Shown one piece after another: positions 44,121 to 52,796 of a stretch of 64,000 nt of DNA. The notes below the pieces were generated by a model. It saw only the letters and a list, made by a program, of their open reading frames with translations. It had not been told where the DNA came from and did no database searches. A program made the translations under genes and the position numbers. The DNA comes from Lichenicoccus sp964242335 (lineage in GTDB: Bacteria; Pseudomonadota; Alphaproteobacteria; Acetobacterales; Acetobacteraceae), in NCBI GenBank assembly GCA_964242335.1, contig CAXTAY010000001.1, positions 124,001 to 188,000 on the forward strand, in the 5' to 3' direction. Every line of letters begins with the position of its first letter. Position 1 is the stretch's first letter.

Positions 44121-44900
44121 TCAACCGGCGCGCTGCGCGCGATACTCGCGCCGGACGATCTCCATGAGTTCCTCGACCGAGGTCGATTTCGCGTGGTTCT
44201 GGTAGGTCACCTGGCCGCGCTGCATCAGCATGATGCGGTCCGCGATATCCAGCGTCTGCGCATAGTTGTGCATGATCATGACGATCGACAGGTCGCCCTC
44301 CGACTTCAGCCGGGTGATCAGGTCGATGATCAGCCCGGCCTCCCGGGCACCCATCGCGGCCAGCGGCTCGTCGAGCAGCAGGATGCGTGCGCGGGAGTTC
44401 ACCGCGCGCGCGATCGCGATCGCCTGACGCTGGCCGCCTGACAGGGCGCCGACCTCGACATCCACCGACGGCACGTTGACCCCGATCTCCTCGAGGCACT
44501 CCGCCGCACGGCGACGCATCGCGCGGTTGTTAAGCAGGCGGAACGGACCCGGGTAGAGGATCTCCCGGTTGAGGAACATGTTGTGGTAGATCGTCAGCGA
44601 GTTGGCGAGGGCCAGGTCCTGGTAGACGCACTCGATGCCGAGCGAGCGCGCATGGTCCACCGAGCGCAGCGCGGTCTCCGCGCCATCGATGAACAGCCGC
44701 CCCGAGGTCTGCGACTGGTAGCCGGTCAGGATCTTCATCAGGGTGGATTTGCCGGCGCCGTTATCGCCGAGGACGCCGAGGATCTCGCCGCGACGCAGCG
44801 ACAGCGAGATCCCGTTCAGCGCCGACACCGGGCCGAACTGCTTGGTGATCTCCTCGCCGCGCATCACCTCGGGCGGCTCGGGAGACTCTTCGCGCATCAT
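44121..44900 (-). CDS. Sugar ABC transporter ATP-binding protein, single domain (FrcA-like)
   Basis: 259 residues with one ABC domain: Walker A GDNGAGKST (about residue 47), signature LSGGQRQAIAIARA, Walker B ILLLDEPLAAMGARE, and switch histidine in IMHNYAQTLDIADRI. The LAAMGARE sequence after Walker B and single-domain size match FrcA-type ATPases of CUT2 fructose/ribose importers. ATG 44900 is used; TTG 44906 overlaps the permease stop. Last gene of the operon binding protein - permease - ATPase. Confidence 0.88.
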   Translation of the reverse strand: MMREESPEPPEVMRGEEITKQFGPVSALNGISLSLRRGEILGVLGDNGAGKSTLMKILTGYQSQTSGRLFIDGAETALRSVDHARSLGIECVYQDLALANSLTIYHNMFLNREILYPGPFRLLNNRAMRRRAAECLEEIGVNVPSVDVEVGALSGGQRQAIAIARAVNSRARILLLDEPLAAMGAREAGLIIDLITRLKSEGDLSIVMIMHNYAQTLDIADRIMLMQRGQVTYQNHAKSTSVEELMEIVRREYRAQRAG

Positions 44901-44902
44901 GC

Positions 44903-45865
44903 TCAAGGCGAGGCGCCGCCGCGCCGCAGCCGGTTGATATGGATGTTGAACAGCATCGCCAGCAGGATGGCGCCCCCCAGGATCAGGTTGAAGGTGAACG
45001 CGTTGATGCCGATCAGCGTGAAGCCGTCATTCAGCACGCCGAGCACGATCGCACCGATCAGGGCGCCGATCACGGTGCCGGAACCGCCGGCCAGCGGCGT
45101 GCCGCCGATCACCCCCGCGGCCACCGCAAGGAACATGATGTTGGTGCCGCCCGCGGTCGGATCGATCGACGAGATGCGGAAGGCCTCGAGCACGCCGGTG
45201 AAGGCCGCCAGCGCGCCGCTGATCACGAAGTTGCCGATCTTGATGCGGCGCACCGAGATGCCGGCCTCGCTCGATCCGACCGGATTGGCGCCCGACGCGA
45301 TGGTGTGCAGCCCCCAGCGGGTGTTGCGCAGCACGACGTGCATGACCACCACGACGCCGAGCGCCCAGAAGAACTCCGAGTAGCCGCCGTGGCCCATGGC
45401 GTCGGCGAATCCCTGCGACGCCTCGACGCCCACCGGGGTGCCGTTCGAGATCGTCAGGGTGAAGCCGTTGAGCAGGAACAGCGTGCCCAGCGTGGTGACG
45501 AACGAGGGCACGCTGAGCAGGATCGTGATCACGCCGTTCAGCAGCCCGACCAGCGCGCCGGCGGCGATCCCGAGCAGGATCGAGAACACCATCGGGACGC
45601 CGGCCTGGTGGGCGAAATACATCACGAACGGCGCCAGCGCGTAGACCATGCCGGCGGAGAGGTCGATCTCGCCGCCGATCATCAGCATGACTTCGCCGCA
45701 GGCCAGGATCGCCACCGGGGCGACGAACTGCGACAGGTTCTGCAGGCTGGCGCTGGTCAGCAGGAAGTTGCGGTTGGCGCTCTCGAAATAGGCCGCCAGC
45801 ACCACGGCGACGAAGACGATGCTCGCTTCCCGCCAGCGCAGCAGACCGAGAAGCATCGGACGCAT
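44903..45865 (-). CDS. Ribose/fructose-type (CUT2) ABC transporter permease (FrcC-like)
   Basis: 320 residues, about nine hydrophobic segments. Signatures: GEVMLMIGGEIDLSAGMVYAL (about residue 57), LLNGVITILLSVPSFVTTLGTLFLLNG, and GVIGGTPLAGGSGTVIGALIGAI. Unlike the other two importers in the window there is only one permease gene, so the channel is expected to be a homodimer. It starts 3 bases before the binding-protein stop. Confidence 0.88.
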   Translation of the reverse strand: MRPMLLGLLRWREASIVFVAVVLAAYFESANRNFLLTSASLQNLSQFVAPVAILACGEVMLMIGGEIDLSAGMVYALAPFVMYFAHQAGVPMVFSILLGIAAGALVGLLNGVITILLSVPSFVTTLGTLFLLNGFTLTISNGTPVGVEASQGFADAMGHGGYSEFFWALGVVVVMHVVLRNTRWGLHTIASGANPVGSSEAGISVRRIKIGNFVISGALAAFTGVLEAFRISSIDPTAGGTNIMFLAVAAGVIGGTPLAGGSGTVIGALIGAIVLGVLNDGFTLIGINAFTFNLILGGAILLAMLFNIHINRLRRGGASP

Positions 45866-45868
45866 CGG

Positions 45869-46939
45869 CTAGATCGGGCCGGTGCGCTTGACGAACTCGA
45901 CCGCGCTGGCGCTGCCCTCGTAGCGCGTCTTGGTGGTGAGATACGGCGTCACCGAGGCCTTGGTGACGAACTTCAGGCCGGTGTTGATGTCGGCCGGTCC
46001 GACCAGGCCGCCGGAGACCAGGAAGTTGAACATCTCCATCACCGTGTAGTAGCCCTGCAGGTAGGGCTGCTGGTCGATGGTGAAGTCGAGATGGCCCTCG
46101 TTGATGAGCTGCAGGGTCCGCGGCAGCAGGTCGAAGCCGCCGCCATGCACGCCCTTGGGGCCCAGGCTGTACTGTTCCATCGCCTCGGCGATGCCCTGGG
46201 TGGTGCCGCCGTCGACGGCGAACATGCCTTTGACGTCCTGATGGCCCAGGTAATAGGCCTTCACCTTGGAGATCTCCTCGTTCACCGTGGCGCCGGTCGC
46301 TACGATGTCGATCTGGTAGCTGCGGCCGCTCTTGCTCAGCACCTCCTGCGCGCCGTCGATGCGCGGCTGGATGTTGAGCTGTCCCGGCGTCGCGATGAAC
46401 AGTGCCACGCGGCCGCCGGGCACGAGCTCGAGGATCCTCTGGCCCATCAGCTGGCCGGCCTTGAACAGATCCTGACCGATATAGGCCAGGCGCTTGTTGC
46501 CGGAACTGACGGGTGCGTCGGCATTGTAGGCGAACACCGGGATGCCGGCGGCCAGCGCGCGCTCGACCGGGTCGTTGAAGGCGCGCGGGTCGACCAGGCA
46601 GACGGCGATGGCATCCGCCTTCGCCGCGATCGCCGAGTTCATCGCGCTGACCATCTCGGCCGCGACGCTGTTGGCCGAGCCGGTCCACTGGCTGTCGGCG
46701 CCATACAGGGCGCAGGCGTCGCGCATGCCGTTCTGGGTCGCCGTGAAGAACGGGTTGGTGGTGACGTGGTTGACGAACACGAAGCGGAAGCGGGGATGCT
46801 TGGGCACCAGATCGGCCGCCTCGGCGCGGCCGGCGCCGGCGAGCCCGGCCACCGCTGCCAGCGCCGAGCCGACCGCGCCGCTGCGCAGGATGCCGCGCCG
46901 GTCCAGCACGGCCGCGTCGCGAGGAGTCGTCACAACCAT
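45869..46939 (-). CDS. Periplasmic sugar-binding protein (CUT2, FrcB-like)
   Basis: 356 residues. The N-terminus LDRRGILRSGAVGSALAAVAG is a twin-arginine-type signal ending near RAEAADL. The mature protein has FVFVNHVTTNPFFTATQNGM, AIAAKADAIAVCLVDPRAFN, GIPVFAYNADAPVSSGNKRLAYIGQD and a late YLQGYYTVMEMFNFL, a pattern of CUT2 ligand-binding proteins. First gene of a three-gene operon with permease and FrcA-like ATPase. Ligand not determinable; the facing SDR genes hint at a polyol or ketose. Confidence 0.87.
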   Translation of the reverse strand: MVVTTPRDAAVLDRRGILRSGAVGSALAAVAGLAGAGRAEAADLVPKHPRFRFVFVNHVTTNPFFTATQNGMRDACALYGADSQWTGSANSVAAEMVSAMNSAIAAKADAIAVCLVDPRAFNDPVERALAAGIPVFAYNADAPVSSGNKRLAYIGQDLFKAGQLMGQRILELVPGGRVALFIATPGQLNIQPRIDGAQEVLSKSGRSYQIDIVATGATVNEEISKVKAYYLGHQDVKGMFAVDGGTTQGIAEAMEQYSLGPKGVHGGGFDLLPRTLQLINEGHLDFTIDQQPYLQGYYTVMEMFNFLVSGGLVGPADINTGLKFVTKASVTPYLTTKTRYEGSASAVEFVKRTGPI

Positions 46940-47096
46940 ATCCGCATCTCCCAGATGAGGTCGCCTTGAGGCGAGCTTGCTTGATGTCCGTCGAGCCGGA
47001 TCGAGCCCGAAGTTCCTGCCGATCTGGCAGCGATCTGCAAGTCATGTCAAGAGCTTACCGGACAGGGAAGATCCGGAAGCCGGGCCGCGCCGGATC

Positions 47097-48143
47097 CTAT
47101 CCGACGTCGATGGACGCCGCGCCGGCCGACAGGGCGCCGATCTCCCGGGCGTCGTGGTGGCCGTGTCGCCGTATCAGCTGCATCACATCGTGCGCGGCCT
47201 CCGGCGCCACCGCGATCAGCAGGCCGCCGCTGGTCTGCGGGTCGCACAGCAGGTCCTTCTGCCACGCCGCGAGGGCCGGGCCGATGCGCACCTCGTGACC
47301 GTAGCTCGCCCAGTTCCGCACCGCCGCACCGGTCCTGACGCCGGCTTCGGCCAGGGCTGCGACGCCGTGCAGGACCGGGATGTCCGCCATGCGCAGCCCG
47401 GCCACGAGGCCGGAGCCGCGGCACAGCTCCAGCGCGTGGCCGAGCAGCCCGAAGCCGGTCACGTCAGTGACCGCGTGCACGCCCGCATCGCCGGCCAGCG
47501 CCGCGCCCACCGCGTTCAGCTGCGTGGTCGAGGCGATCATCGCGCCGTAGCCGTCGGCATCGAGCCGGTCCTGCTTGAGGGCGGCGCTGTAGATGCCGAC
47601 GCCCAGCCCCTTGGTCAGGATCAGCCGGTCGCCCGCCCGCGCCGTGCTGTTGCGCAGCAGACGGTCCGGATGCACCAGTCCCAGCGCCACCAGGCCGTAG
47701 ATCGGCTCGACGCTGTCGATCGAGTGCCCGCCGGCGACGGGAATTCCGGCGACGGCGCAGACCGCAGCGCCTCCCGCCACGATGCGGCGAATGCTGTCGA
47801 TGCCGATCTTGCCGATCGGCATGCCGACGATCGCCAGCGCCAGGATCGGCGTGCCGCCCATGGCGTAGATGTCGGACAGCGCGTTGGTCGCGGCGATCCG
47901 GCCGAACTCGTACGGATCGTCCACCACCGGCATGAAGAAGTCGGTGGTGGCGACCAGCGCCTGGCTGTCGTTCAGGCGGTAGACGGCGGCGTCGTCGCCG
48001 GTCTCGGTGCCGACCAGCAGGTTGGCGAACGGCCCGGCCATCGGCATGTCGGCGAGGATCTGCTGCAGCACCGACGGCGCCAGCTTGCAGCCGCATCCGC
48101 CGCCATGCGCGAGCGAGGTGAGACGGGCTTCACGATCGTTCAT
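47097..48143 (-). CDS. selD: Selenide, water dikinase (selenophosphate synthetase)
   Basis: 348 residues, normal length. The N-terminal active site reads HGGGCGCKLAP with Cys17 and Lys20, the same numbering as in the E. coli enzyme, so this is the cysteine form. Further motifs: GDDAAVYRL, TTDFFMPVVDDPYEFGRIAATNALSD (metal-binding Asp residues), GGHSID, TKGLGVG, TDVTGFGLLGH and DPQTSGGLL. It makes selenophosphate from selenide and ATP for selenocysteine synthesis. Divergent from selA-selB-selC, with the formate dehydrogenase genes beyond them. Confidence 0.95.
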   Translation of the reverse strand: MNDREARLTSLAHGGGCGCKLAPSVLQQILADMPMAGPFANLLVGTETGDDAAVYRLNDSQALVATTDFFMPVVDDPYEFGRIAATNALSDIYAMGGTPILALAIVGMPIGKIGIDSIRRIVAGGAAVCAVAGIPVAGGHSIDSVEPIYGLVALGLVHPDRLLRNSTARAGDRLILTKGLGVGIYSAALKQDRLDADGYGAMIASTTQLNAVGAALAGDAGVHAVTDVTGFGLLGHALELCRGSGLVAGLRMADIPVLHGVAALAEAGVRTGAAVRNWASYGHEVRIGPALAAWQKDLLCDPQTSGGLLIAVAPEAAHDVMQLIRRHGHHDAREIGALSAGAASIDVG

Positions 48144-48218
48144 GACGGACGCTCCCTCGTTGACGCCTGCGCGGCTTCGCCTAACTGTGGCGCGCGATCG
48201 CGACCCGGAGGATACAGG

Positions 48219-49625
48219 CTGCCAGACGACGCCGAAAGCCGGGCGCTGCGGGCTCTGCCGCAGGTGCAACGGCTCCTGGAGCTGCCGCAGGCCGCCAGGC
48301 TGGCGCGGCATGCGTCGCGCCCGGTGCTGGTCGCGGCGATCCGTGCGGTGCTCGACACGGTGCGCGCGGAGCTGCGCCGGGAGCCGGGCGGTGCGGTGCC
48401 CTCCGCCGAGGCGCTGCTCGACCGCGTCGAGCAACGACTGACGGCCGAGGCGGTGCCGGGACTGCGGGCCGCGATCAACGCGACCGGTATCGTGCTGCAC
48501 ACCAACCTGGGCCGGGCGCCGCTGGCCGCGGCGGCGCTGCAGGCGGTGGCCGCGGTCGCCGGCGGCTACTCGAACCTCGAGTTCGACCTCGCCTCCGGCA
48601 GTCGCGGCTCCCGCACCCAGGGCATCGAGCCGCTGCTCTCGTCGCTCACCGGGGCAGAGGCCGGACTCGCGGTGAACAACGCCGCGGCGGCGGTGCTGCT
48701 GGCGCTCAGCGCCATCGCCGGTGGCATCGCCGGCGGCGGCGAGGTGATCGTCTCGCGCGGCGAGCTGGTGGAGATCGGCGGCGGCTTCCGCATCCCCGAC
48801 GTGATCCGTCAGGGCGGCGCGCAGCTGGTCGAGGTCGGCACCACCAACAAGACGCGCATCGCCGACTACCGCGACGCGATCACGCCGCGCACGCGCATGC
48901 TGCTGAAGGTGCACCAGAGCAACTACCGGATCGTCGGCTTCACCTCGGAAGCGGGCATCGCCGAGCTGTCCGTGCTGGCCCGGGAGCGCGGGCTGGTGCT
49001 GATGCAGGACCTGGGCAGCGGCGCGCTGCTCGATCTGCGCCGCTTCGGCCGGCCGTACGAACCCACGGTGCGCGACGCGCTTGCCGCCGGCGCCGACCTG
49101 GTCGCGTTCAGCGGCGACAAGCTGATGGGCGGCCCGCAGGCCGGCATCCTCGTCGGCCGCGCCGAGACGATCGCGCCGCTGCGGCGCCATCCGCTGCTGC
49201 GCGCGCTCAGGCTGGACAAGATGTCGCTCGCGGCCCTGGAAGCGACGCTGCGACTGTATCACGATCCCGACGCGGCGTCCGCCTCGATCCCGGTGCTGCG
49301 CATGCTCGGACAGGACGCGGCCACACTGGCCGCGCGCGCCGCCAGGCTGTGCGCGCTGCTCGGCGACGCCGTGGCGGCGGCGGTCGAACCCAGCACCGGC
49401 TATGCCGGCGGCGGCACCCTGCCGGACAGCGTGATCCCCAGCCAGGCGGTGGCGATCGCGTCTCCTGCGGTTCCGGCCGAGCTGCTGGCGGCGCGGCTGC
49501 GGCGGCAGGAGCCGGCGGTGATCGGCCGGATCGCCGGCGGCCGGCTGCTGCTCGACATGCTCGCGGTGGCGGATGCGGAGCTCGACCCGCTCGCGGCGTC
49601 GGTCCGGGCCGCACTCGCCGGATGA
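48219..49625 (+). CDS. selA: L-seryl-tRNA(Sec) selenium transferase
   Basis: About 468 residues. Family motifs: LPQVQRLLELP, INATGIVLHTNLGRAPL, SRGELVEIGGGFRIPDV, VGTTNKTRIADY, KVHQSNYRIVGF, DLGSGAL and the PLP lysine in FSGDKLMGGPQAGI (Lys301). It converts seryl-tRNA(Sec) to selenocysteyl-tRNA(Sec). No ATG, GTG or TTG is in frame between 48108 and the region homologous to SelA. A CTG at 48219 lies 7 bases after GGAGG and gives the expected N-terminus; the only upstream ATG (48105) would run through the divergent selD start. A CTG start is therefore proposed. Overlaps selB by four bases. Confidence 0.93.
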   Translation: MPDDAESRALRALPQVQRLLELPQAARLARHASRPVLVAAIRAVLDTVRAELRREPGGAVPSAEALLDRVEQRLTAEAVPGLRAAINATGIVLHTNLGRAPLAAAALQAVAAVAGGYSNLEFDLASGSRGSRTQGIEPLLSSLTGAEAGLAVNNAAAAVLLALSAIAGGIAGGGEVIVSRGELVEIGGGFRIPDVIRQGGAQLVEVGTTNKTRIADYRDAITPRTRMLLKVHQSNYRIVGFTSEAGIAELSVLARERGLVLMQDLGSGALLDLRRFGRPYEPTVRDALAAGADLVAFSGDKLMGGPQAGILVGRAETIAPLRRHPLLRALRLDKMSLAALEATLRLYHDPDAASASIPVLRMLGQDAATLAARAARLCALLGDAVAAAVEPSTGYAGGGTLPDSVIPSQAVAIASPAVPAELLAARLRRQEPAVIGRIAGGRLLLDMLAVADAELDPLAASVRAALAG

Positions 49626-51511
49626 GGCGGCTGCTGCTGGGCGTCGTCGGCCACGTCGATCACGGCAAGACCGCGCTGGTCCGCGCCCTGACCGGCATCG
49701 AGACCGACCGGCTGCCCGACGAGCGGCGTCGCGGCATCTCGATCGCGCTCGGCTTCGCGCACCTGCGCCTGGGTGACGACGAGGTCGACCTCATCGACAT
49801 GCCCGGGCACGAGCGCTTCGTGCGCACCATGGTCTCCGGCGCCACCGGTATCGACGCGGTGATGCTCGTGGTCGCCGCCAACGAGGGGGTGAAGCCGCAG
49901 ACGGTCGAGCACGTCGACATCGCGGTGCTGCTCGGCCTCACCCGCGCCCTGATCGTGATCACCAAGGTCGACCTGGTGCCTGCGGACGAGGCGGAGGCGG
50001 TCGCACGCCAGGTCGCGATCTTCGCCCGCGACGCGGGGCTGCAGGCGTCGTCGCCGATCCTGACCTCGGCGGCCGCCGGCACCGGCCTGGAGGCGTTGCG
50101 CGCGGCGATGGCGTCGGCGCTGATCGGGGTGCCGAACCGGGACGAGGCCGGCTACCCGTACCTGCCGGTCGACCGCGCCTTCACCATCGCCGGCCACGGC
50201 ACCGTGGTGACCGGCACCCTGCGCCGCGGCCGGCTGGGCGCGGACGCCGAGCTCGAGCTGGTGCCGGGCGGCGCGCGGGCACGGATCCGCTCGCTGCAGG
50301 TGCATGGCAGTGCCGTCGCCGCCGCGGAGCCGGGGCAGCGCGTCGCGGTGAACCTGCGCGGCCTGGAGCCGGGCGAGGTGCCGCGCGGCACGGCGCTGTG
50401 CGCCTCCGGCCTGATGTCGGCGTCCGACTGGCTGTCGGTCACGCTGACGCTGGTCGCCGCTGCGGCGCCGCTGCGCACCACGCAGCGGCTGCAGCTGCTG
50501 ATCGGCACCGACGAGGTCGAGGTGCGGGTGCGGCTGCTCGATCGCGACGCGCTCGAGCCGGGCCATACGTGCCTCGCGCAGCTGCACTGCCTGCGCACGG
50601 TCTCGGTGCCGGCGCGGGAAAGGTTCATCCTGCGCAGTGCCTCGCCGGCGGCGACGTTGGCCGGCGGGCGGGTGCTCGATCCTGCGTCGCGTCGCCTGCG
50701 TCGTCACGCGCAGCGCGGCCTCGAGCGACTCCAGGCCCTGGCCGACGCGACCGGCGAGCGGATCCTGGTCGAGGCGGTCGAGATGGCGGGGGGTGCCGGG
50801 CTGTCGGTGCCGGAGCTGGCGCGGCTGGCGGGCCTCGCGCCGGCGCGGGTGCGCGAGGCGCTGCCGCGGCTCGACCTGGTCCGCACCGGCGGCGACGGCG
50901 TGGTGAGCCGGGTGTTGTTCGACAAGCTCCTCGCCGCCCTGCCGCGCCTGCTGGCGGCACGGGCGGCGGAGCATCCGGAGGGGCTGTCGCGTGAGCGGCT
51001 GGGCGCGCTGGTGCCGGCGGCCGGCGCCGCGGTGCTGGACGAGGCGGTCGTCCGCCTGGTGGCCGTGCAGGCGCTGCGCCAGGAGGGCGGCCGGGTACGG
51101 CTGGCGCGCCCCGCCCAGGAGCGCGAGCAGGCGCGGCGCGAGACGCAGCTGTTGGCCCGGCTGGCGGAGGCGATCCGGCGCGGCGGCTTGACGCCGCCGG
51201 ACCTGCCCGAGGCGAGCGACCTGCAGGTGCGGCGCATGCTGGATCGGCTGGTCCGCGCCGGCATCGTGGTGCGTGCCCGCGATCGGGTGCAGGAGCGCGA
51301 CGTGCTGTTCCACCGCGAGGCGATCGAGGCGGCGCGGCGCACGCTGCTGCCGATGCTGGGCACCGGTGACGGGCTCCTGGTCAGGGAGGCGGGCGAGGCG
51401 CTCGGTATCTCGCGCAAATTCAGCGTGCCGCTGCTCGAATATCTCGACGCGACCCGGTTCACCCGCCGGGTCGGCGACCGTCGCGTGCTTGGTGCGCCGG
51501 CCGGAACCTGA
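49622..51511 (+). CDS. selB: Selenocysteine-specific translation elongation factor
   Basis: 629 residues. GTPase domain: GVVGHVDHGKTALVRAL (G1), RRGISIALGF (the SelB form of G2), DMPGHERFVRTM (G3), TKVDLVP (G4); then two beta-barrel domains and C-terminal winged helices that read the SECIS hairpin (LDRLVRAGIVVRARDRVQ, LEYLDATRFTRRVGDRRVL). The ATG overlaps the selA stop (ATGA). It delivers selenocysteyl-tRNA to the UGA in fdhA. selC begins 16 bases after its stop. Confidence 0.95.
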   Translation: MRRLLLGVVGHVDHGKTALVRALTGIETDRLPDERRRGISIALGFAHLRLGDDEVDLIDMPGHERFVRTMVSGATGIDAVMLVVAANEGVKPQTVEHVDIAVLLGLTRALIVITKVDLVPADEAEAVARQVAIFARDAGLQASSPILTSAAAGTGLEALRAAMASALIGVPNRDEAGYPYLPVDRAFTIAGHGTVVTGTLRRGRLGADAELELVPGGARARIRSLQVHGSAVAAAEPGQRVAVNLRGLEPGEVPRGTALCASGLMSASDWLSVTLTLVAAAAPLRTTQRLQLLIGTDEVEVRVRLLDRDALEPGHTCLAQLHCLRTVSVPARERFILRSASPAATLAGGRVLDPASRRLRRHAQRGLERLQALADATGERILVEAVEMAGGAGLSVPELARLAGLAPARVREALPRLDLVRTGGDGVVSRVLFDKLLAALPRLLAARAAEHPEGLSRERLGALVPAAGAAVLDEAVVRLVAVQALRQEGGRVRLARPAQEREQARRETQLLARLAEAIRRGGLTPPDLPEASDLQVRRMLDRLVRAGIVVRARDRVQERDVLFHREAIEAARRTLLPMLGTGDGLLVREAGEALGISRKFSVPLLEYLDATRFTRRVGDRRVLGAPAGT

Positions 51512-51527
51512 TACGGCCCTCTCCGGG

Positions 51528-51620
51528 GGAGGCGATTGGGGTCTGGTGGCCCCCCTGGTCTTCAAAACCAGTGGCTCGTCAAGAACGGGCGGTGGGTTCG
51601 ATTCCCATCCGCCTCCGCCA
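51528..51620 (+). tRNA. selC: tRNA-Sec (anticodon TCA)
   Basis: 93 bases including an encoded CCA (51618-51620). Acceptor arm GGAGGCG pairs with CGCCTCC at 51610-51616, discriminator G. Anticodon stem CTGGT/ACCAG encloses CTTCAAA with anticodon TCA at 51562-51564. A long variable arm (around GGCTCGTCAAGAACGGGC, 51573-51590) and a GGTTCGATTCC T-arm follow. These are the features of selenocysteine tRNA. It sits directly after selB, completing selA-selB-selC. Confidence 0.95.
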
Positions 51621-51626
51621 GGAACT

Positions 51627-51642
51627 CTGCTGGGAACAGCAG
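51627..51642 (+). terminator. Hairpin after selC, possible terminator
   Basis: Perfect 6-bp stem CTGCTG/CAGCAG with a GGAA loop, 6 bases after the end of tRNA-Sec. No T run follows, but further palindromes (CAAGGGCTTTGCCCTTG; GGGGCCGGCGGCCCC) come directly after. Together they probably end the selAB-selC transcript and the opposing formate dehydrogenase transcript. Confidence 0.5.
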
Positions 51643-51689
51643 GCAAGGGCTTTGCCCTTGACCCACTGGGGCCGGCGGCCCCAGACCCC
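51642..51689. repeat. Second copy of the REP-like intergenic element (half element)
   Basis: The first 46 bases match 6167-6212 with one mismatch. It holds the palindromic CAAGGGCTTTGCCCTTG and a GGGGCCGGCGGCCCC dyad, but not the inverted right arm of the first copy. Located between converging selC and the NrfD-type gene. Confidence 0.75.
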
Positions 51690-51710
51690 GATTCATCACC
51701 GGGCGGCCTG

Positions 51711-52796
51711 CTAGCGCTTGTTCCTTGCCGCCATCAGCCGGCGCATCTTCTCGCGGATCGATCGGCGCTGCTGCGGGTCCGGCAGGTTCTCCGGCTGGCT
51801 GAAGCGAAAGCTGATCTCCGGCCGGCTTGCCGAGACGTCGCCGATGCCGATGGTGGAGACGCGCAGCAGCAGGCTCCCGGTCAGCGTCGCGACCGAGGCG
51901 ATCGCGCCGAGCTGCCGGGCGGTGCGCCGGTCGGTGAACAGGCCGGCCAGCTGCAGCCCGACCGGCAGCACGGCCCCGAACGCGGTGACACCGATCCGCT
52001 CCACCCGGCCCCAGGCGCTCTTGCGCGCGTCGGCGACGCCGGTCCGCTCGTAGGTCCGGTCGGACACGGCGCCGGCGACGAGCTCGGTGGCGAGCGCCAC
52101 GATCGCCACCGCCTCGAGCCGGCGCCGCACCTCGCGATCCGGTTCCAGCAGCGCCAGGGCGGAGGCCCCGGCGGCGATCGAGGAGGCGCTGAAGCGGGTC
52201 GCGAGGCCGCGCGGCGAGGCGGCCCAGAACGGCGTGCTGGTCGCGGCCAGCAGGGTCGCGGTGTAGGAGGCGAGCCCGGCCCCGGTCAGGGCGGCCGGCA
52301 CCTGGCCGATGCGGGCGATGCCGCGCATCCGCGGCAGGAAGCCGGAGGCCAGCTCCGCCGTGGCGCTTAGGCCGGCGAAGCCGCTGAAGCTCATCAGGAT
52401 CCAGGTGCCGATCGACATCGGCGAGGTATGCTTGGCGATCCGCAGCATGTTGTAGAAGCGCTGCGGCGTGTGCAGGTCCCAGATCAGCAGCGGCGAGCCG
52501 AGCACCGGCGCCAGCAGCGACAGGTAGCGGCCGTTGCGCACGGTGGTGCGCGAGGGTCCGGGGCGCACCAGGTCGGCCACCGTCGACAGCATCATCGAGG
52601 CGCCCGAGAGGCCGGCGAGGAAGATGTAGCCGCCCACCACCCACTCGTTGAACGGCGACGCCTTGAGCTGCGAGCGGCCGTAATAGGTCGGGCCGGTCCA
52701 GCCCGGATGCGCCGGCATGGCGCGCTCGGAGCTGTCGGCGGGAACCTCCGTCTGGTCTTCGGCGCCCTGCGTCGCCGCCTGGTAGGAGGTCGACAT
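51711..52796 (-). CDS. NrfD-type membrane subunit of formate dehydrogenase (quinone-reducing)
   Basis: 361 residues with about eight to nine membrane segments. A short soluble N-terminus with GPTYYGRSQLKASPFNEWVVGGYIFLAGLSGASMML matches NrfD/polysulfide reductase-type subunits; DLHTPQRFYNMLRI is another family landmark. It anchors the enzyme and would pass electrons from the iron-sulfur subunit to quinone. ATG 52796 overlaps the stop of the iron-sulfur subunit (TGATG). Distinct from the cytochrome b556 subunit of E. coli-type FDH-N/O. Confidence 0.87.
   Translation of the reverse strand: MSTSYQAATQGAEDQTEVPADSSERAMPAHPGWTGPTYYGRSQLKASPFNEWVVGGYIFLAGLSGASMMLSTVADLVRPGPSRTTVRNGRYLSLLAPVLGSPLLIWDLHTPQRFYNMLRIAKHTSPMSIGTWILMSFSGFAGLSATAELASGFLPRMRGIARIGQVPAALTGAGLASYTATLLAATSTPFWAASPRGLATRFSASSIAAGASALALLEPDREVRRRLEAVAIVALATELVAGAVSDRTYERTGVADARKSAWGRVERIGVTAFGAVLPVGLQLAGLFTDRRTARQLGAIASVATLTGSLLLRVSTIGIGDVSASRPEISFRFSQPENLPDPQQRRSIREKMRRLMAARNKR

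Noticed and set aside
48105..48107. ATG as the start of selA
   Set aside because: It lies inside the divergent selD coding region and adds 38 residues unlike SelA; CTG 48219 with GGAGG fits better.
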